From an uncultured Alphaproteobacteria bacterium (GTDB lineage: Bacteria > Pseudomonadota > Alphaproteobacteria > Paracaedibacterales > CAIULA01), in NCBI GenBank assembly GCA_903905285.1, contig CAIVFQ010000061.1, positions 1 through 10,510 of the forward strand: a stretch of DNA of 10,510 bases, given 5' to 3'. Numbering within the stretch: the stretch's first letter is position 1; each line of letters starts with the position of its first letter. Shown here one piece after another: positions 1 through 9,140 of the stretch. Under the pieces are notes generated by a model that saw only the letters and a list, made by a program, of their open reading frames with translations, had not been told where the DNA came from and searched no databases. The position numbers and the translations under genes are program-made.

Positions 1-44
1 AATTGTTTTGCGGAGTCGCGGTTTGGGGTTTCGAGGGGCCCCCA

Positions 45-50
45 TATAAG
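45..50 (+). promoter_or_regulatory. Possible -10 box for the small ORF at 59
   Basis: TATAAG differs from the consensus TATAAT at one base. A poor -35 candidate (TTGGGG, 23-28) lies 16 bases upstream. A start about seven bases downstream of the box would fall almost on the ATG at 59, giving a leaderless or nearly leaderless message, which would agree with the absence of a Shine-Dalgarno site. This is inferred from sequence only. Confidence 0.25.
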
Positions 51-58
51 CTGTCATT

Positions 59-229
59 ATGCCTGAAAAAACCAACCCATCGGATTATATAGCAGTCCCC
101 TATAAAATGATTCCATCAAAGATGGAGTATCACAATCACGAGGAGAGCAACCGACGGGATATTTTCCTGGATCGCCGCACTCCCTCCTATCGATTCTGGG
201 GTCGTTCGCGAGATGGGTTTGGGCTTTGA
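59..229 (+). CDS. Possible small protein of 56 residues, unrecognised
   Basis: An ATG at 59 opens a frame of 56 codons ending in TGA at 227-229. I do not recognise the protein. It begins MPEKTNPSDY, is hydrophilic, and has an Arg- and aromatic-rich C-terminal half containing DRRTPSYRFWGRSRDGFGL. There is no signal peptide, membrane segment or Cys pair. No Shine-Dalgarno site precedes it, but a TATAAG box lies just upstream, so a leaderless message is conceivable. The opposite strand also carries an open frame of similar length (57-248, TTG start, no ribosome site), so one of the two is a shadow. I prefer the + strand because it has an ATG start and a promoter-like box. It runs convergently towards ftsQ. 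It could also be chance, or part of an unrecognised RNA. Confidence 0.33.
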   Translation: MPEKTNPSDYIAVPYKMIPSKMEYHNHEESNRRDIFLDRRTPSYRFWGRSRDGFGL

Positions 230-291
230 AAAACCAGAAAAAACGCAATCAATTTATGTGAACTTGGCTATATATCGAATCAGCTATAAAA

Positions 292-1152
292 CTACGTCTC
301 TTTGCCTTTTAGTTTAATTCTTACCGCTGCTTCAGGGGAAAGACGCAAGACAATCTGTTTGGGGTTCCTAAGATCAACCATCGAAACATCGCCAGCATTA
401 ATTTTTCCCTGTTCAATAAGCAAGGAAAGTCTGGCCAAAGATTCTTCGGGTTTTTCCTCGGACAATTTTATAAGAATAGAATCCTTAAACGTCAAATCCC
501 AGCGACGCTGACGAACCCTTGTTAATGCCTTGATCCTTTCACGGATTTTAGGAAACTTTTCCAAAAGGGTAAGAATTTTAGGCGTATGCATTGGGGCGTC
601 AGGGCCTATCACCAAGGGGAGTTGTTGGAATTGATCCAGCTTCACATTGTGGATAACCACGCCGTCGCGATCAACAAGGTACTGGGTTTTTTGATGTTGC
701 CAAATGGCAATGGGCAGACGTTCGGTGATTTTTATATATAACTGATCGGGCAGGCGTCGTTGAATATGAACACCTTTGATCCAGTCAATTTTTTCTAGCT
801 TTTCTTTTAAATGATCCAAATCATGGGCGAAAATAGGTTGTCCGCGTTGGGCATTGATAACCTGTGCCAGAACGTCAGGGCCGGTATGTTGTCGCCCTTC
901 AATAAAAACGTCTTCAATTTGAAAACCGCATTTTCCTAAACAAGAAATTAAATAATCCTGACCGGCAGACAAAAGGCGGTGGGGGTACTCTAACCACCAG
1001 GTTATTGGCAAGGCTATTAATACGCTAGCCATCAAGGCATTAATAAACCATCGTCGCCATTGTTTCCTTTGACGTTGTCGGCCCTTTCGCGACGTTTGAC
1101 CAATGCCAAACGGTGCTGAACGTGTCGGTTTCTTTTTACTGCGACGTATCAT
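292..1152 (-). CDS. ftsQ: Cell division protein FtsQ
   Basis: FtsQ is a single-pass inner membrane protein of the divisome. Its periplasmic part links FtsB/FtsL to the septal synthase. The protein has 286 residues. A very basic cytoplasmic N-terminus (about 1-35) is followed by one membrane segment (about 36-55, WFINALMASVLIALPITWW). A POTRA domain (about 77-145) contains FQIEDVFIEG and ends near LPDQLYIKITERLPIAIW. The FtsQ beta domain follows, with YLVDRDGVVI near 158-167. I chose the ATG at 1150-1152 because it overlaps the ddl stop as TAATG, which suggests translational coupling. An upstream in-frame TTG (1176) would add eight residues and is less likely. In most alphaproteobacteria ftsA follows, but here no ftsA lies downstream, so this part of the dcw cluster is broken up. 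Length and order of parts are normal for the family. Confidence 0.93.
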   Translation of the reverse strand: MIRRSKKKPTRSAPFGIGQTSRKGRQRQRKQWRRWFINALMASVLIALPITWWLEYPHRLLSAGQDYLISCLGKCGFQIEDVFIEGRQHTGPDVLAQVINAQRGQPIFAHDLDHLKEKLEKIDWIKGVHIQRRLPDQLYIKITERLPIAIWQHQKTQYLVDRDGVVIHNVKLDQFQQLPLVIGPDAPMHTPKILTLLEKFPKIRERIKALTRVRQRRWDLTFKDSILIKLSEEKPEESLARLSLLIEQGKINAGDVSMVDLRNPKQIVLRLSPEAAVRIKLKGKET

Positions 1153-2084
1153 TAAGAACCCGTCTTTATATCGCAACGCGCATTGTCGATAAGGTCTTGC
1201 ACTAACTGATTAAAAGACATGCCGTAATATCCAACTGTCTCAGGCACCAAAGAAGTCGGTGTCATGCCGGGTTGGGTATTAACCTCTAGCAGATAGAAAG
1301 TTGGATTCTCTATTGTGTCATCATAACGGAAATCAGCACGACAGGCGCTGCGGCAATCCAGGGCGTGATAGGATTTTTCTGATAATTTTAAAACTTCTTG
1401 AAGGGCATCAGGGGTTAAGGGCGCCGGCATCAGGTGTTCAGCGCGTCCAGGCGTGTATTTCGCCTCGTAATCATAATAACCATTTTCAACTTTAATTTCG
1501 ACAGCACCGATGGCTTTTCCATTAAGGATTGAAACGTGAATTTCGCGCCCTGGAATATACTTCTCAACCAAAATCTGATCACCGAACGTCCACTGATCAA
1601 GCGTCTTTTTATAATCATCTTCGTTATAAATAATGCTAACGCCCCGGCTTGACCCTTCGCCTATGGGTTTAACCACATAAGGGAAAGCCATAGGGTGATT
1701 TGCCTTTAGGTCATCAAAGGTAATAACTTTGTCTAAGGGAACGGGAATGCCGTGATTCTTAAAAATCTGGCGCGATAAAACCTTATTCATGGCTATGGCC
1801 GACGCTGCAACACCGCTGTGGGTGTAGGGAATTTTCATCATTTCCAAGACCCCTTGTATCACGCCATCTTCACCCCCCACACCGTGCAAAGCGTTAAAGA
1901 TAACGTCAAGTTTTGCGCTTACAAGGTGTGCGACAAGATCAGGCAGAGAGCCTTTAACATCAATGGGCGTGACTGAATGTCCCAATTCTTCAAGGGCTTT
2001 AATCACTCCGGCGCCTGAACTTAAAGAGACTTCCCGTTCCGATGACCACCCCCCCATCAAAACGGCAACATGTTTTTTTTGCAT
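1152..2084 (-). CDS. ddl: D-alanine--D-alanine ligase
   Basis: This cytoplasmic ATP-grasp enzyme joins two D-alanines for the peptidoglycan stem peptide. It has 310 residues, the usual length for DdlB. Visible motifs are GGWSSEREVSLSSG (11-24, with the substrate-binding Glu near 16), HGVGGEDG (67-74), the ATP-site Lys in VVKPIGEGSSRG (137-148), and YDYEAKY (204-210). The Lys-Tyr pair at 209-210 is the form associated with D-Ala rather than D-lactate as second substrate. Metal ligands are expected at Asp251, Glu267 and Asn269 (LEVNTQPGMTPTSLVP), and the active-site Ser is near 278. The start is ATG (2082-2084) with no evident ribosome binding site. It is the first gene of a ddl-ftsQ pair. The murB and murC genes that usually precede it are absent, and a divergent unknown gene is upstream instead. 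Confidence 0.96.
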   Translation of the reverse strand: MQKKHVAVLMGGWSSEREVSLSSGAGVIKALEELGHSVTPIDVKGSLPDLVAHLVSAKLDVIFNALHGVGGEDGVIQGVLEMMKIPYTHSGVAASAIAMNKVLSRQIFKNHGIPVPLDKVITFDDLKANHPMAFPYVVKPIGEGSSRGVSIIYNEDDYKKTLDQWTFGDQILVEKYIPGREIHVSILNGKAIGAVEIKVENGYYDYEAKYTPGRAEHLMPAPLTPDALQEVLKLSEKSYHALDCRSACRADFRYDDTIENPTFYLLEVNTQPGMTPTSLVPETVGYYGMSFNQLVQDLIDNARCDIKTGS

Positions 2085-2166
2085 ATAAGAAACGATTACT
2101 TAGTTGCTGTTAGGTTTCATAGTAAACAGTATTGCCTCAAATCTCGACTGCAAAATAACGACCCCG

Positions 2167-2187
2167 TCGTTAATAGGTTATTAACGA
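2167..2187. promoter_or_regulatory. Inverted repeat between ddl and the secreted-protein gene
   Basis: Nine-base arms TCGTTAATA (2167-2175) and TATTAACGA (2179-2187) are perfectly complementary around GGT. The repeat sits in the 172-base gap between divergent genes, 80 bases from the ddl start and 70 bases from the start at 2257. It is AT-rich and has no following T run towards either gene, so an operator seems more likely than a terminator. The function is inferred from position and symmetry alone. Confidence 0.4.
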
Positions 2188-2244
2188 AGTCAGCCTATTT
2201 GTTTTTATGAAGGTCTTATTCGAAAAGACGTAGGGACTATATAT

Positions 2245-2249
2245 AGGAG
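2245..2249 (+). promoter_or_regulatory. Canonical ribosome binding site
   Basis: AGGAG ends seven bases before the ATG at 2257, inside the A-rich stretch AGGAGAAAAAAG. It fixes the start of the secreted-protein gene. It is worth noting because no other gene in the window shows a comparable site. Confidence 0.8.
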
Positions 2250-2256
2250 AAAAAAG

Positions 2257-2655
2257 ATGATTACCAAGAAGATAGTCATGACCATGGGATTATTGCTGGC
2301 CCTTTGTCCCCTGTCTCAGGCAGCAACCAGCCATGCTGAGTGCCCGTTTGCGGTATTGGGGTCTTTTAAGGGCGGCGAGCTTTTCGTGCGTGTTCAAAAC
2401 AGCCAGCCTGTTCCTGTGAGGCTGGCTATACAACAAGAAAGAAAGCCTTTAGAGGCAATCCAAATTGAGGCAGGCGGCAGTCACGTTTTCTATAAAATGG
2501 ATTGCACTGACTACAATATTGTTATGCTTGGGAATACTACGCAAACTCCTCAATTTACTTTAGTACGGAGGGGGTATTTAGAACGCGGTGGGCGCCTTGG
2601 TAGATTTCAAGAGCCGATTCTTGATACAGAAATTAGGCTCCGGAGTGGGGAATAG
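2257..2655 (+). CDS. Unrecognised small exported protein
   Basis: The protein has 132 residues and I do not recognise its family. The N-terminus is a typical Sec signal peptide: basic MITKK, then a hydrophobic core (about 6-19, with MGLLLALCPL), then SQA near 20-22 or SHA near 25-27 as possible cleavage sites. The mature part holds two cysteines, Cys29 and Cys83, which could form a disulfide in the periplasm. The rest looks like a small beta-rich domain (LFVRVQNSQPVPVRLAIQ, then a short FTLVRRGY strand). There is no lipobox and no further membrane segment. The start is secured by AGGAG at ideal spacing. The gene is divergent from ddl and lies 92 bases ahead of murJ on the same strand. The mature protein is probably periplasmic, which is an inference from the signal peptide. 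Confidence 0.75.
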   Translation: MITKKIVMTMGLLLALCPLSQAATSHAECPFAVLGSFKGGELFVRVQNSQPVPVRLAIQQERKPLEAIQIEAGGSHVFYKMDCTDYNIVMLGNTTQTPQFTLVRRGYLERGGRLGRFQEPILDTEIRLRSGE

Positions 2656-2713
2656 GCGTAACCTTTGTGTGTGACCAAAAATAATCTTGCAATTCGCGTC
2701 AAAAATTGCCTAA

Positions 2714-2740
2714 TTGACTGATTGAAATTCAATCTATCTA
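2714..2740 (+). promoter_or_regulatory. Possible murJ promoter with embedded palindrome
   Basis: TTGACT (2714-2719) is a good -35 match. The bases directly after it, 2720-2734 (GATTGAAATTCAATC), form a perfect palindrome with seven-base arms around one central base. A weak -10 candidate, TATCTA (2735-2740), follows at a short 15-base spacing; shifted candidates at 17-19 bases are no better. Initiation would fall near the murJ ATG at 2748, fitting the missing ribosome site. A repressor bound to the palindrome would cover the promoter. This is inference from sequence. Confidence 0.3.
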
Positions 2741-2747
2741 TCTTTTT

Positions 2748-4298
2748 ATGCGTCTTGTTAAGTCTGCCCTTTCCGTGGCATTTTTCACGATTCTAAGTCG
2801 TATGACGGGTTTCGTACGCGATGTCTTGATGGCCAAGTATATTGGCACCGGCTTGATCATGGATGCCTTGGTCATTGCCATTAAGATTCCCAGCTTTCTA
2901 AGGCGTATTTTTGCCGAGGGGGCCTTTAATGCCTCGTTTGTGCCTTTATTCGCAGGCTTGAATGTGGAATCGCCGCAAAAAGCCCAAGACTTTATGCAGC
3001 ATATTCTGAGCCTGATGACAGCGATTCTGATTGGCGTTGTTATTGTTTTTGAAATTTTTATGCCGCTGATCGTCAAAATCTTTTTAGTGGGTGCCAAACC
3101 CGAACTCTGCCAGCTGGCGATTTTTTTCTCACGCCTAACGTTTCCCTTTATCTTATTGATTTCGTTAACGGCCTTGTTTAGTGGCGTGTTGAATTCTATC
3201 GATAAATTTGCGATTGCAGCTTCCTCACCGTTGGTTGGGAATTTAAGCATTATCGCCGTTTTGTTGGTTTTTGATCCGCTTCAGATTGCGCAAGGAACTG
3301 ATGTTGCCGTGGCGATTATGGCGTCGGGTGTTTTTCAACTGTTATGGGTGGCTATTCCTTGTTGGTTGTATGGCATTCGCCCCAGGTTTCGTTTTCATGG
3401 CAGTTCTAGTCCTGGGGTTAAGTCATTCGGCAAACGGATGATTCCCGCCGCCATTGGATCAGGGGCCTTACAAATTAACCTGATGATTGATGTCATGATG
3501 GCATCGTTGCTGCCGATTGGGACAAACTCTTACCTTTATTACGCAGACAGGTTGTATCAATTGCCTATCAGCATAACCGGCACTGCCATGGGAACGGTAT
3601 TATTGCCTGTCTTGTCACGCCTGTGGCGCGAACAAAAGGTTGACTCAGCCCTTTATACCCAAAACCGGGCCATTGAGTTTGCGATGTTGATTACGCTGCC
3701 CGCTATGGTGGGGTTGATGTACCTTGCTGAACCGTTGGTGCACGTTTTGTTTGAGCGGGGGAAATTTGACGCCTATTCAACCCAGGCTGTGGCCTCCACC
3801 GTCTTTGGGTTTGCAACGGGTTTGCCTGCGTATATTTTAATCAAAATATTTAGCAGCAGCTTTTTTGCCCGCCAAGATACCTTAACCCCCATTTTGACTG
3901 CCTTGGCCAGCATGGTTATTAACATTGTTTTAAATTTATTGTTGATCTTCAAGTACAAACATTTGGGTATAGCCTTGGCCACATCCATTGCTGCATGGGC
4001 AAATGCTGGGTTGCTGTGGTATTTGTTATCCAGGCGGGGGTTGATTGCCTTTGACAAACCATTGGGGCATTACTTGGTCAAAACGGTCACAGCTTCTGCG
4101 GCAACATTGGGTGCCTTGGTCATTGTTTATTCAGTCTGTAACTCTTGGCTTTATCATGTACAGCTTTTGCATCGTATCAGCGCCGTTAGTTTATTGGTCA
4201 CCGTTGGATTAACGGTTTATATGGCCACTTGTTATGTCCTGGGCTGCTTAAAGTTTCACGAGTATCAAGAGAAGTTTGTAGAAGATAGCCACCAATAA
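2748..4298 (+). CDS. murJ: Lipid II flippase MurJ (MviN)
   Basis: MurJ is a polytopic inner membrane protein of the MOP superfamily that moves lipid II to the periplasmic side for peptidoglycan synthesis. At 516 residues it has the expected size, with hydrophobic stretches consistent with about 14 membrane helices. The N-terminal signature is intact: SRMTGFVRDVLMAKYIG (17-33) with Arg18 and Arg24, Asp39 of the usual ADAF position (here MDAL), and KIPSFLRRIFAEGAF (46-60). YYADRLYQLP (264-273) carries the conserved Arg268 that matches the essential Arg of the E. coli protein. The ATG at 2748 is preceded only by pyrimidine-rich sequence without a ribosome site. The last 51 bases overlap the end of cdsA on the other strand, so no terminator can lie between them. 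Ordinary in all other respects. Confidence 0.96.
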   Translation: MRLVKSALSVAFFTILSRMTGFVRDVLMAKYIGTGLIMDALVIAIKIPSFLRRIFAEGAFNASFVPLFAGLNVESPQKAQDFMQHILSLMTAILIGVVIVFEIFMPLIVKIFLVGAKPELCQLAIFFSRLTFPFILLISLTALFSGVLNSIDKFAIAASSPLVGNLSIIAVLLVFDPLQIAQGTDVAVAIMASGVFQLLWVAIPCWLYGIRPRFRFHGSSSPGVKSFGKRMIPAAIGSGALQINLMIDVMMASLLPIGTNSYLYYADRLYQLPISITGTAMGTVLLPVLSRLWREQKVDSALYTQNRAIEFAMLITLPAMVGLMYLAEPLVHVLFERGKFDAYSTQAVASTVFGFATGLPAYILIKIFSSSFFARQDTLTPILTALASMVINIVLNLLLIFKYKHLGIALATSIAAWANAGLLWYLLSRRGLIAFDKPLGHYLVKTVTASAATLGALVIVYSVCNSWLYHVQLLHRISAVSLLVTVGLTVYMATCYVLGCLKFHEYQEKFVEDSHQ

Positions 4299-4901
4299 AA
4301 GGCTGTCTAATCGATCTAATAAACCGCCGTGGCCGGGGATAATATTGCCACTGTCTTTAACATCAAAATAACGTTTAACACCTGATTCGATTAAATCGCC
4401 TATTTGAGCAGCAACTGACACGATCAAAAGCGTTCCAAATAACGATAAAGGTATCGCCATACCTGCATAACTGCTTAACGCCCAGCCTGCCGCCATACCA
4501 AACACAGTGCCACCAACAAACCCAGACCAGGTTTTACGCGGGCTGATGCGGGGTGCTAACTTAGGTCCCCCAAAGTACGATCCCACAAAATAGGCCCCTA
4601 TATCCGTTGCCCAGACAATGCTTAATAGCCATAAAATTAATCCTGGTTGATGACGCCAGCTGAGTAAAAAGCCCACAGCTATTGCAATGTAAAGCGCACC
4701 ACTTAAGAAAATAGAAATGCCTTTTAAGGACTGGAAAACTGTTTTCTTGTTCATGTTGAACCATTCGACCAACATGCCGACCAGGAGCAGATACACCAAT
4801 CCATCCACATAGGGAGACCCCAGGCAAATAAGGGAAATAACCAGCGGCACGCCAACCAGGCATGTTATAACGCGCAAGAAGAGTTCGTTGTGAAAAAACA
4901 T
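4248..4901 (-). CDS. cdsA: Phosphatidate cytidylyltransferase
   Basis: CdsA makes CDP-diacylglycerol from phosphatidic acid and CTP in the inner membrane, the branch point for phospholipid synthesis. The protein has 217 residues, somewhat short for a family that often reaches 260-285. It shows repeated membrane segments, then WATDIGAYFVGSYFGG (97-112), SPRKTWSGFVGG (120-131), and the C-terminal CDP-diglyceride synthase signature from about 173, with GVKRYFDVKDSGNIIPGHGG and LDRLDS (about 174-200). I chose the ATG at 4899-4901 because it follows the uppS stop by four bases (TAAAAGTATG). Longer versions starting at 4919 or 4967 overlap uppS and add a non-hydrophobic stretch. The uppS-cdsA order is classical, but dxr, rseP and bamA, which usually follow, are replaced here by convergent murJ, overlapped by 51 bases. 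Confidence 0.94.
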   Translation of the reverse strand: MFFHNELFLRVITCLVGVPLVISLICLGSPYVDGLVYLLLVGMLVEWFNMNKKTVFQSLKGISIFLSGALYIAIAVGFLLSWRHQPGLILWLLSIVWATDIGAYFVGSYFGGPKLAPRISPRKTWSGFVGGTVFGMAAGWALSSYAGMAIPLSLFGTLLIVSVAAQIGDLIESGVKRYFDVKDSGNIIPGHGGLLDRLDSLLLVAIFYKLLLILVKL

Positions 4902-4905
4902 ACTT

Positions 4906-5652
4906 TTACAACAAACCATAACGGCGTTGCCTATGCTGATACGTTTGAAGTGCCTGGTCAAATTCATCTGCTGTAAAATCAGGCCAAAAGGTAGGTGAGA
5001 AAACGAATTCTGTGTACGCCATTTGCCACAATAAATAATTGCTTAAGCGTTGCTCTCCGCTGGTTCGAATCAATAAATCGGGGTCTGGAATGCCTGCTGT
5101 ATAAAGATTTTGTTCAATAAGTGCGGGCGTCACGTCTTCAGCATGAAGGGTGCCTTCAGCGATTTTATGGGCGATGCTTTTCATGGCGTGTGTTAATTCC
5201 TGACGGGCACCATAGCTTAAGGCTAGAATCACTGTGATGGTCGTATTGTTTTGTGTTTGTTCTTCTGCTTGTTCGATAAGAGTTTGAATGTCAGGGGGTA
5301 AAAGGTCGCGCTGGCCAATAACGCGCAGACGCACACCGTTTTTCATTAATGACTTCAGTTCATTTTTTAAATACCATCGAATAAGCCCCATCAGGTCATC
5401 AATCCAGCTTTTCTGGCGCAACCAGTTTTCTGACGAAAAGGTGTACAAGGTTAAATATTTAATACCCAATTGAGCTGCCCGTTCGGTAATGCGCCTGCCG
5501 GTTTCGGCGCCAGCCCGATGGCCTGCAATAGTTGGTAAACCTTTGGCCTTAGCCCATCGGCCATTTCCGTCCATGATAAAGGCCACATGAACGGGTACTG
5601 TGGTATCCCCTTTGTCTTTCGAAATCTGGCCTTCTAAAATTTTCGAATTCAT
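4906..5652 (-). CDS. uppS: Undecaprenyl diphosphate synthase (isoprenyl transferase)
   Basis: UppS is the soluble cis-prenyltransferase that builds the C55 carrier for peptidoglycan and other envelope glycans from FPP and IPP. From the ATG at 5650-5652 it has 248 residues, a normal length. Motifs in order: HVAFIMDGNGRWAKAKGLP (22-40) with catalytic Asp28, GHRAG (44-48), TLYTFSSENW (68-77), and the C-terminal DLLIRTSGEQRLSNYLLWQ (192-210) followed by AYTEFVF with Glu215. Upstream in-frame starts exist at 5691, 5736 (ATG) and 5739 (TTG). They would add 13 to 29 residues with no family counterpart, and no ribosome site decides between them. A TACAAT box seven bases before the 5691 ATG keeps that start possible. 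It lies four bases ahead of cdsA and is probably cotranscribed with it. Confidence 0.95.
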   Translation of the reverse strand: MNSKILEGQISKDKGDTTVPVHVAFIMDGNGRWAKAKGLPTIAGHRAGAETGRRITERAAQLGIKYLTLYTFSSENWLRQKSWIDDLMGLIRWYLKNELKSLMKNGVRLRVIGQRDLLPPDIQTLIEQAEEQTQNNTTITVILALSYGARQELTHAMKSIAHKIAEGTLHAEDVTPALIEQNLYTAGIPDPDLLIRTSGEQRLSNYLLWQMAYTEFVFSPTFWPDFTADEFDQALQTYQHRQRRYGLL

Positions 5653-5769
5653 GTTCCGAAATCCATTGGGTATAGAAGAAATGTCACTCATAGGTATAAT
5701 TGTATTTTTAAAAAACATATTGCCCAGATCAAACATCAACTAGAGTCGTACCGTCAAGAGCAATTATCG

Positions 5770-5775
5770 TATAGT
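5770..5775 (+). promoter_or_regulatory. Possible -10 box upstream of coxB
   Basis: TATAGT matches the -10 consensus at five of six positions, about 50 bases ahead of the coxB GTG. I see no convincing -35 element at the matching distance. The box lies in the divergent region between uppS and coxB. On the other strand, TTGACG (complement of 5752-5757) could be a -35 for uppS, again without a clear partner. Confidence 0.22.
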
Positions 5776-5825
5776 TAAGAAAGATCGTTATTGTCAAACG
5801 TCACGCAACATGGCAACTTGAAGTT

Positions 5826-8153
<2,328 letters not shown>

Positions 8154-8255
8154 TGAGTCAATATTTATGTTCTGCAAGTTTCCAAAATTAATTGTTTTGC
8201 GGGGTGGAAAAAACAAAATTAACCCTTTATTCATTAAGGTTAACAAATTATTAAA
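8154..8255. other. Intergenic region between coxA and ctaB
   Basis: These 102 bases hold no gene. They contain an imperfect hairpin, TTAACC (8219-8224) against GGTTAA (8238-8243) with two further pairs around one bulged C, ending 12 bases before ctaB. A wider symmetry, TTTCCA (8179-8184) with TGGAAA (8205-8210), precedes an A run, not a T run, so it is not a normal terminator on the + strand. No convincing promoter is seen, so ctaB may depend on readthrough. Confidence 0.35.
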
Positions 8256-9140
8256 ATGACTGTTTATGCTTCTCAAATTACCCCTATTTCCACCGCTTCC
8301 TTAAATGATTATTGGCAGCTGTTAAAGCCACGGGTCATGTCCTTGGTTATTTTTACAGGATGGTGCGGCATGGTTTTGGCACCAGGAACGTTACACCCCA
8401 TTTTACAACTCACGGCAATTCTTAGCTTAGCTGCTGGTGCTGGCGGGGCAGGCTGTCTGAACATGTGGGTTGAACGGCATCGCGACAGTTTAATGAAGCG
8501 CACTCAAAATCGCCCGTTGCCATCAGGAAGTATTGATCCTGATTCAGCTTTGAGTTTGGGCATAGGCCTAAGCTTGGGAAGCGTTCTAAGTATGGGCCTT
8601 GCGGTAAACTGGGTTGCGGCCTTTTGGTTGGCCTTCACCACTTTTTTTTATATTGGGATTTACACCATTCTTTTAAAACCCAGAACGGTACAAAACATTG
8701 TTATCGGTGGCCTTGCAGGAGCGTTACCACCTGTCATTGGTTGGGCCAGTGTTATGAACGAAACCAACCTACAGGCCTGGTCATTATGTTTGATTATTTT
8801 TCTGTGGACGCCTGCTCACTTTTGGTCACTGTGTTTGGAGTGTGGTGATGACTATGCTAAGGCTGGTATTCCTATGTTGCCGCATGTTAAGGGGGAAAAA
8901 ACGGCCAAGAAACAAATTATTGTTTATGCTGTTTTAACCGTTCTTTCCGCATATTTACCTTACATCTTAGGTTTGGTTTCTGGCTGGTACCTTATTTTTG
9001 CGACCCTTTTAGGGGGCTGTTTCATAGCCCTTGCCATAGCCTTATTTAAGGGTTACGCAAAGGCCATGTTGCTGTTCAGTTTTTCAATCGCGTACTTATT
9101 TCTGGTTTTTATCAGTCTTCTGCTGACAAGTATCCCGTAG
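8256..9140 (+). CDS. ctaB: Protoheme IX farnesyltransferase (heme O synthase)
   Basis: CtaB (CyoE/COX10 family) is an integral membrane UbiA-type prenyltransferase that adds a farnesyl chain to heme b, giving heme O, the precursor of heme A for the aa3 oxidase. The protein has 294 residues and multiple membrane helices, as usual. The first polar loop reads CLNMWVERHRDSLMKRTQNR (67-86) followed by PLPSG. The aspartate motif is present as Asn69, Glu73 and Asp77, with Glu in place of the commoner Asp at 73. The second loop has ECGDDYAKAGIPMLPHVKG (195-213). The ATG at 8256 has no ribosome site. The context, just after coxB and coxA, is the standard alphaproteobacterial order, but ctaG, coxC and surf1 do not follow. 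Its final 29 bases overlap the unknown gene on the other strand. It appears intact even though coxA is broken. Confidence 0.95.
   Translation: MTVYASQITPISTASLNDYWQLLKPRVMSLVIFTGWCGMVLAPGTLHPILQLTAILSLAAGAGGAGCLNMWVERHRDSLMKRTQNRPLPSGSIDPDSALSLGIGLSLGSVLSMGLAVNWVAAFWLAFTTFFYIGIYTILLKPRTVQNIVIGGLAGALPPVIGWASVMNETNLQAWSLCLIIFLWTPAHFWSLCLECGDDYAKAGIPMLPHVKGEKTAKKQIIVYAVLTVLSAYLPYILGLVSGWYLIFATLLGGCFIALAIALFKGYAKAMLLFSFSIAYLFLVFISLLLTSIP

Noticed and set aside
57..248. A 63-residue frame on the - strand downstream of ftsQ.
   Set aside because: It starts with TTG, has no ribosome site, and is opposite the + strand frame that has an ATG and a -10 box. At most one is real and I favour the other.
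2689..2709. Inverted repeat GCAATT/AATTGC after the exported-protein gene as a terminator.
   Set aside because: The stem is only six pairs, AT-rich, and not followed by a T run.
2738..3250. A 170-residue open frame on the - strand under the start of murJ.
   Set aside because: It lies fully opposite a clear MurJ coding region, is Lys/Ile/Arg-rich low-complexity, and looks like a shadow.
8179..8210. TTTCCA/TGGAAA as a terminator after coxA.
   Set aside because: The loop is 20 bases and the following tract is A-rich on the coding strand, so it does not fit an intrinsic terminator.
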